Source: JAUILA01 sp050289805
GTDB taxonomy: Bacteria; Bacteroidota; Bacteroidia; Cytophagales; Cyclobacteriaceae
NCBI GenBank assembly: GCA_050289805.1
Contig: JBNKGL010000019.1
Location: forward strand, 19,589-83,588
Direction of reading: 5' to 3'
Length of the DNA: 64,000 nucleotides
Positions within the stretch are counted from its first letter, which is position 1; every line of letters starts with the position of its first letter. The translations under genes and the position numbers were made by a program. Positions 59,170 to 64,000 of this stretch are shown in pieces. Below the pieces are notes generated by a model, which saw only the letters and a list, made by a program, of their open reading frames with translations, was not told the origin of the DNA and ran no database searches.

Positions 59170-62100
59170 ATGAACTGGAGTATTCACATAGACACCGGAG
59201 GGACATTCACAGATTGTATCGCAACGGATCCGGAAGGCCGGTTTCAGCGGATGAAAATTCTTAGTAACAGCAGTTTGCGGGGACAATTGATCTCCTCCAC
59301 CGGAAACTGCACCTATCAACTTAACGTAAAACTCCCGGTCAGTCAAGACATCTTCGAAGGTTATCATTTCAAATTCCTCGACGGTGAAAAAGGCATTGAG
59401 ATCATATCGCTCGATCCGGCGACCGGGATACTCACTACAAAATATCCCCTGGAAAGATCATCTGGGCCTTTTGAGATAGTCAGCCCCGAAGAAGTGCCGC
59501 TCTTTGCGGCCAGACTGTTTACCGGAACACGTCTCAGCGAAGAACTCCCTCCCATCCATCTGAGACTTGGCACAACACGAGGCACAAATGCACTGCTTGA
59601 AAAGAAGGGTGCACCAGTGGTGCTGATCATTACCAAAGGCTTCCGGGATATGCTCCTGATTGGCAATCAGCAACGGCCCGACCTGTTTGCCCTGAACATT
59701 GTAACCTCAGAGCCGCTGTATTCATACGTTCTGGAAATTGAGGAACGGATGGATGTGAATGGTGAGATTCTGAATCCGGTTCAGGAGCAGGATCTTGAAG
59801 AGATGGCTATGAAATTGAGTTCCCTACCCTTCAGTAGCCGGGAGCTAAGTATCGCAATCAGTTTGATGCACAGTTACAGAAACGGGGAGCACGAAAAAAT
59901 CATACTTGAGTTTTTAGTTAAAAAGGGATTCAGCAATATAAGCTGCTCTTCCGATATTTCACCCTCCGCCAAATACCTTGAAAGGACAGAAACAACCGTT
60001 GTAAATGCATACCTGAAGCCGTTAATGGATTCATACCTGGAAAATCTTGATCTGGCGATAAGTTCAGGATTTTTTCTGATGACAAGTGCGGGCTTGCTTA
60101 CAGACCGGAAAATTTTTCATCCCAAAGACAGCCTCCTCAGTGGTCCGGCAGGCGGAGTTGCCGGAGCTGTAGCCATCGCCACAGATGAAGGTGAAAATGA
60201 TATTCTTTCTTTTGATATGGGTGGAACCAGTACAGATGTTGCGCTGTATTCGGGAGATTATTCCTATTCATATGTTACGAAAGTGGGCGCTGCGCGCATT
60301 CAGTCACCTGCGCTGTCCATTGATACGATTGCCGCTGGTGGAGGATCTATTTGCTCCTATGATGGTAATATGCTGCATGTCGGTCCCGAAAGTGCGGGTG
60401 CATATCCCGGTCCGGCCTGTTATGGTGCCGGGGGTCCCCTTTCCATTACTGACATTAACCTGCTGAGCGGCAGACTTATCGCAGAGGCATTCAATATCCC
60501 CATAGATGTTGAGGCAGCGGAACGGGCTCTGAAAGCAATTAATATTCCCGGACAAACAGAAACAGATCTGCTTCATTCATTTCAGGTCATCACGAATGAA
60601 CGTATGGCAGAAACCATTCGAAAGGTTGCTCTTCAGAAAGGCCAGGATCCTTCATCCACATCACTCGTTTCATTTGGTGGTGCCGGCGGGCAACATGCCT
60701 GTGATATTGCCGAACTGCTCCATATGAAGCGCATTCTCATTCCCTATGATGCCGGATTATTAAGTGCCTATGGCATTTCAACTTCAGAAATTGCCAGATT
60801 TTCAATGAAAGAGATCTTCAGGCCGCTCAAGGAAATCAGTAATGAACTTGAAAGCCTGATGGATGACGTAAGTGCCGAAGCTACCGATGCATTGAGCGCA
60901 CAGGGGCACGGTGATGATGATATTTATATTCGTCAACGCTATTGTTATGTCAGGTTTATCGGACAGGAGTCATCCATCGAAATCCCTTTCACCTCCCCGG
61001 ATACCATCGAACAGCAGTTTAAGGAAGCATACACCGCTTTATATGGACACTGGCTGGATGGCCAGGAACTGGAAGTAGTGTCAATCAAAATTATTACAGC
61101 CGTATCTGGCGGTCAGAGTACCAGTAAAACTGATCCTCCCTCACCCTATAGTCCGGAACCATTTGGTAAGGGGCAAAGTCTTCACCGGGGTATGTGGCTG
61201 GAATCAATGCATTATCGCTGGGAGGATCTCCGACCAGGGGCTGTCATAACAGGACCTTCAGTAATTGTAAGTGAAAACAATACAGTTTATGTAAAAAAGG
61301 GTTGGACGTTTAAACTGAATGAACGCAATACGGCAAGACTGTCAGTAAATTCAACTGTAAATATTCCAGACTCTGGTCTGCATGAAAGTGCTAATATCAG
61401 GCTTTTCCTTAACCGGTTTTCATCCGTTGCCGAAGAAATGGGCGCACTTCTCGAAAGAACCTCGTTTTCCGTGAATATTAAGGAACGATTTGATTTCTCC
61501 TGTGCCTTGCTCGACAAGGATTGCCGGCTCATCGTAAATGCACCGCACATTCCAGTGCACCTGGGCAGCCTGAGCAAATGTGTTGAAGCCGTAGCCAGGA
61601 AAATCCAAATGAATGAAGGTGATATTGTGGTTACGAATCATCCGGCGTACGGGGGGTCCCATCTTCCCGATGTAACACTCATAGCACCGGTTTATTTTGG
61701 AGGGGAGCTAGTGGGTTACGTCGCCAACCGTGCACATCATGCTGAAATCGGGGGAAAAACACCGGGATCAATGCCACCAGATGCCACCCGACTTATTGAA
61801 GAAGGTGTGATCATAACACCCTTCAAACTGGTGGAGCAGAATATCCCTCATTGGGACCGTATTCAGGATGTATTGTCTTCTGCCGAATATCCAAGCCGAT
61901 CCATTGAAGAAAATATTGCAGATCTCCGCGGCGGTGTGGCATCAGTTCAGGCAGGGATCAAGGGCATGACTTCCCTATGCAGGAATTTCGGGATCGATCA
62001 GGTAATCCATTATATGAATGCCCTGACTTCATATGTTGCTGAAAGAATCAGAAATAAGCGTCATATGCTGCCCTTTAAGACCTTCCATGCAATGGAACTA

Positions 62101-62916
62101 TTGGATGATGGTAACAGCCTGGTCGTGACGATTCACCATGAGACGGACCGTACGATTTTTGACTTTTCCGGTACTTCGGCAAGACATCCCGGAAACCTCA
62201 ATGCTACACCAGCCATTGTGAACAGCGTGGTTTTATATGTATTGCGGCTATTACTGGATGAGGACCTGCCGCTCAATGACGGATTATTAGAGGATATCGA
62301 GATGCGCATTCCGGATAGCCTGCTAAATCCCGATTTTTCCGGGTCACCTGACAAGTTGCCCGCGGTTGTCGGCGGAAATACCGAGGTCAGTCAGCGACTA
62401 ACTGATACGATCCTCAAGGCCCTGGAGATGGCCGCCTGCAGTCAGGGCACCATGAATAATTTCATTTTCGGTAATGAAACGTTTGGCTTCTATGAAACGA
62501 TATGCGGGGGTACTGGTGCCGGCAAAGGATTTCACGGTCATGACGCCATTCACCAGCACATGACCAATACCCGAATTACAGATCCTGAAATAATGGAATT
62601 GCGATATCCGGTTATCGTCGAAGAATTCTCCATTCGCAATGGCTCCGGGGGTACCGGTAGGTGGAATGGGGGAAATGGTGTGATCAGGAAAATACGTTTT
62701 CGGGAAAGGGTCGAGATTTCAATTCTCGCACAGCATAGAAAAATTCATCCTTATGGTTTAGCGGGTGGTTTGCCGGGCCAGACAGGAAAGCAACATATAC
62801 TCACTTCCGGGGGAGAAGTTATTACCCTATCCGGGAAAGGTCAATACATATGTCAGCCGGGTGATGCTGTGGAAATATTTACCCCGGGTGGAGGAGGCTT
62901 TGGTTATCCAGGGTAA
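59170..62916 (+). CDS. 5-oxoprolinase (fused hydantoinase A/B subunits)
   Basis: A 1248-residue ATP-dependent enzyme opening 5-oxoproline to glutamate, or a related hydantoinase. The N-terminal A half (1 to about 700) has the ASKHA-type HIDTGGTFTDCIATDPEGRF, LRLGTTRGTNALLEKKGAPV, GPAGGVAGAVAIATDEGEND, FDMGGTSTDVALYSG and GAGGQHACDIAELLHMKRIL. The B half (about 740 to the end) has FDFSCALLDKDCRLIVNAPH, IPVHLGSLSKCVE, VTNHPAYGGSHLPDVTLIAP, GGTGAGKGFHGHDAIHQHMTN and a Gly-rich end (TPGGGGFGYPG). Both halves are fused in one chain, as in eukaryotic 5-oxoprolinase. It overlaps the convergent LD-carboxypeptidase gene by 38 bases. Confidence 0.92.
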   Translation: MNWSIHIDTGGTFTDCIATDPEGRFQRMKILSNSSLRGQLISSTGNCTYQLNVKLPVSQDIFEGYHFKFLDGEKGIEIISLDPATGILTTKYPLERSSGPFEIVSPEEVPLFAARLFTGTRLSEELPPIHLRLGTTRGTNALLEKKGAPVVLIITKGFRDMLLIGNQQRPDLFALNIVTSEPLYSYVLEIEERMDVNGEILNPVQEQDLEEMAMKLSSLPFSSRELSIAISLMHSYRNGEHEKIILEFLVKKGFSNISCSSDISPSAKYLERTETTVVNAYLKPLMDSYLENLDLAISSGFFLMTSAGLLTDRKIFHPKDSLLSGPAGGVAGAVAIATDEGENDILSFDMGGTSTDVALYSGDYSYSYVTKVGAARIQSPALSIDTIAAGGGSICSYDGNMLHVGPESAGAYPGPACYGAGGPLSITDINLLSGRLIAEAFNIPIDVEAAERALKAINIPGQTETDLLHSFQVITNERMAETIRKVALQKGQDPSSTSLVSFGGAGGQHACDIAELLHMKRILIPYDAGLLSAYGISTSEIARFSMKEIFRPLKEISNELESLMDDVSAEATDALSAQGHGDDDIYIRQRYCYVRFIGQESSIEIPFTSPDTIEQQFKEAYTALYGHWLDGQELEVVSIKIITAVSGGQSTSKTDPPSPYSPEPFGKGQSLHRGMWLESMHYRWEDLRPGAVITGPSVIVSENNTVYVKKGWTFKLNERNTARLSVNSTVNIPDSGLHESANIRLFLNRFSSVAEEMGALLERTSFSVNIKERFDFSCALLDKDCRLIVNAPHIPVHLGSLSKCVEAVARKIQMNEGDIVVTNHPAYGGSHLPDVTLIAPVYFGGELVGYVANRAHHAEIGGKTPGSMPPDATRLIEEGVIITPFKLVEQNIPHWDRIQDVLSSAEYPSRSIEENIADLRGGVASVQAGIKGMTSLCRNFGIDQVIHYMNALTSYVAERIRNKRHMLPFKTFHAMELLDDGNSLVVTIHHETDRTIFDFSGTSARHPGNLNATPAIVNSVVLYVLRLLLDEDLPLNDGLLEDIEMRIPDSLLNPDFSGSPDKLPAVVGGNTEVSQRLTDTILKALEMAACSQGTMNNFIFGNETFGFYETICGGTGAGKGFHGHDAIHQHMTNTRITDPEIMELRYPVIVEEFSIRNGSGGTGRWNGGNGVIRKIRFRERVEISILAQHRKIHPYGLAGGLPGQTGKQHILTSGGEVITLSGKGQYICQPGDAVEIFTPGGGGFGYPG

Positions 62917-63802
62917 GCACAGACATTGATTCTGTAACGTCCAGGGTTAACGGTAAACCCAGTGGCAGTGTAAGGTTCTCATTTTCATGACCCATGGGAA
63001 ACCGGAAAGCAATCGGGTAATTGCCATCAAAATAATTCATTAGAAGGTCTTCAACCGATTTACCATAAGGAATTTGAGTATCCTTCATATCACTGAAATC
63101 CCCGATGATCACTCCTTTCAGATAATCGAATTTTCCGGCACGCCGTAACTGGTTCATCATGCGATCGATCTTGTAAAGATATTCATCGATCTCTTCGATG
63201 AACAGGATTCTTCCGTCGGTATGAATTTCAGTTTTGGTTCCAAGGCTCTCAGCCAGCAATGATAGGTTTCCGCCTATTACGGGGGCTGTAACACGTCCGG
63301 GCCTGTTATTTCTATCTGCTGTAACCTGGTAATGCAGCTTTCCTTTAAAAAGAAAGTCATGGAGACTTTTCAATGAGGCGTCAACCCCTTCATACCCAAA
63401 TTGAGCAGGCATGAGACCATGAATGCTCGCGACATCCGCATGATCAAGTGCAAGGTGCATGGCCGTAATATCACTAAAGCCAATGATCCATTTAGGGTTA
63501 CGACGGAGGATATCCAGGTCGATCTTATCGACGATGCGCGTAAGACCATAACCGCCCCTGGCACAAAATATTGCTTTTACCGATGGGTCGGCAATCGCCT
63601 GCCTCCACTCTTCAAGACGCTGTTCATCGGTTCCTGCAAAATATCCATCCTCGGCCCACAGGCTAATACCTTCCCTGGCATCTAGGCCCCAGGAACGGAA
63701 TATTTCCCACGATGCCTCCATCTGTTCAGAGAATATCTTCCGGGAAGGGCTGATTACCATAATTTCATCGCCTTCCTTCAGCAATGGTGGATATAGTGTC
63801 AT
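62879..63802 (-). CDS. LD-carboxypeptidase (peptidase S66)
   Basis: A 307-residue cytoplasmic serine peptidase that trims the terminal D-alanine of recycled murein tetrapeptides. The nucleophile is Ser110 in IIGFSDITAMHLAL, preceded by AIFCARGGYGLTRIVDKID. The catalytic Glu lies in ILFIEEIDEYLYKIDRMMNQ and the His in FRFPMGHENENLTLPLG near residue 275. The triad is complete. It overlaps the 5-oxoprolinase gene end to end by 38 bases. A 7-bp tandem array begins 77 bases upstream of its start. Confidence 0.92.
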   Translation of the reverse strand: MTLYPPLLKEGDEIMVISPSRKIFSEQMEASWEIFRSWGLDAREGISLWAEDGYFAGTDEQRLEEWRQAIADPSVKAIFCARGGYGLTRIVDKIDLDILRRNPKWIIGFSDITAMHLALDHADVASIHGLMPAQFGYEGVDASLKSLHDFLFKGKLHYQVTADRNNRPGRVTAPVIGGNLSLLAESLGTKTEIHTDGRILFIEEIDEYLYKIDRMMNQLRRAGKFDYLKGVIIGDFSDMKDTQIPYGKSVEDLLMNYFDGNYPIAFRFPMGHENENLTLPLGLPLTLDVTESMSVLTLDNQSLLHPG

Positions 63803-63878
63803 GATTCTAAAGATAGGAATTCTATTGATTTTTTAAGCTGGTATTCGTCCAGTCCGGTTAATGAATCTACCAGATAGA

Positions 63879-63960
63879 GACTACTGACTACTGACTACTG
63901 ACTACTGACTACTGACTACTGACTACTGACTACTGACTACTGACTACTGACTACTGACTA
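63879..63960. repeat. Heptanucleotide tandem repeat, about 11.7 copies
   Basis: The unit GACTACT is repeated 11 times without error, followed by five bases of a twelfth copy (63879-63960). It lies in the 198-base stretch between the LD-carboxypeptidase start and the right window edge. No other gene is visible there. Copy number of such perfect short arrays commonly varies between strains. Confidence 0.95.
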
Positions 63961-64000
63961 TAAAAGTCTCTGCTTCCCGCTCCCACATCACCCGTAAGTG

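Noticed and set aside
63879..63960. CRISPR-like array
   Set aside because: The units are 7 bases and directly adjacent with no spacers; it is a simple tandem repeat.

Overview
The window is a gene-dense piece of a Bacteroidota chromosome, most likely from the Cytophagales side of the phylum. Several families in it are largely confined to that phylum (DUF4270, DUF4783, DUF4834, DUF4230, an Oar-like TonB receptor with a carboxypeptidase-regulatory N-terminus). Starts mostly lack Shine-Dalgarno sequences, several promoters carry a TAnnTTTG -7 box, SecA lacks the zinc tail, and panC-panD sit divergent to a short starch-synthase-like gene followed by DUF4270 and glmS. No tRNA, rRNA, CRISPR array or transposase was seen, and no gene-free stretch exceeds about 230 bases.

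Layout. 1-1.5 kb: the N-terminal part of a BadF-type sugar kinase gene, a cytochrome b5-like protein and an RDD membrane protein, all minus. 1.7-9.0 kb: an M19 dipeptidase lipoprotein and a coupled SpoIIM / membrane protein / DUF4129 / DUF4350 / MoxR / DUF58 operon. 9.1-18.2 kb: housekeeping genes carB, dapF, secA, a SPOR lipoprotein and an M20 amidohydrolase. 18.2-21.1 kb: two divergent phosphate-transporter-like genes. 21.2-25.6 kb: a holin-like / single-TM protein / GGGP-synthase operon, an AraC regulator, an acyl-CoA dehydrogenase and a zinc metallopeptidase. 25.8-32.2 kb: a flippase-like gene, panD and panC facing a short GT5 protein, DUF4270 and glmS.

32.2-40.6 kb: a complete clade II nitrous-oxide-reductase module. 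A ten-gene minus-strand operon (cytochrome c, fasciclin protein, nosZ, a NosB-like membrane protein, nosL, cupin, CopD-like protein, nosD, nosF, nosY) stands divergent to an Rrf2 regulator. A near-ideal FNR/CRP-type operator lies in the shared promoter. The block is bounded by a perfect 40-bp direct repeat of the last codons of glmS, including its stop codon. This strongly suggests the module was inserted at the glmS 3' end. It contains no recombinase gene.

40.6-64 kb: ordinary accessory and housekeeping genes. These include a RidA-family protein, gltX, an AIM24-type protein, a saccharopine-dehydrogenase-like enzyme, an HD hydrolase, the Oar-like receptor, an M14 carboxypeptidase, nadC and recX. 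A tightly coupled DinB / ATP-grasp / LysE-exporter trio, a fused 5-oxoprolinase and an LD-carboxypeptidase follow. A tandem array of about 11.7 copies of a 7-bp unit lies just upstream of the last gene.
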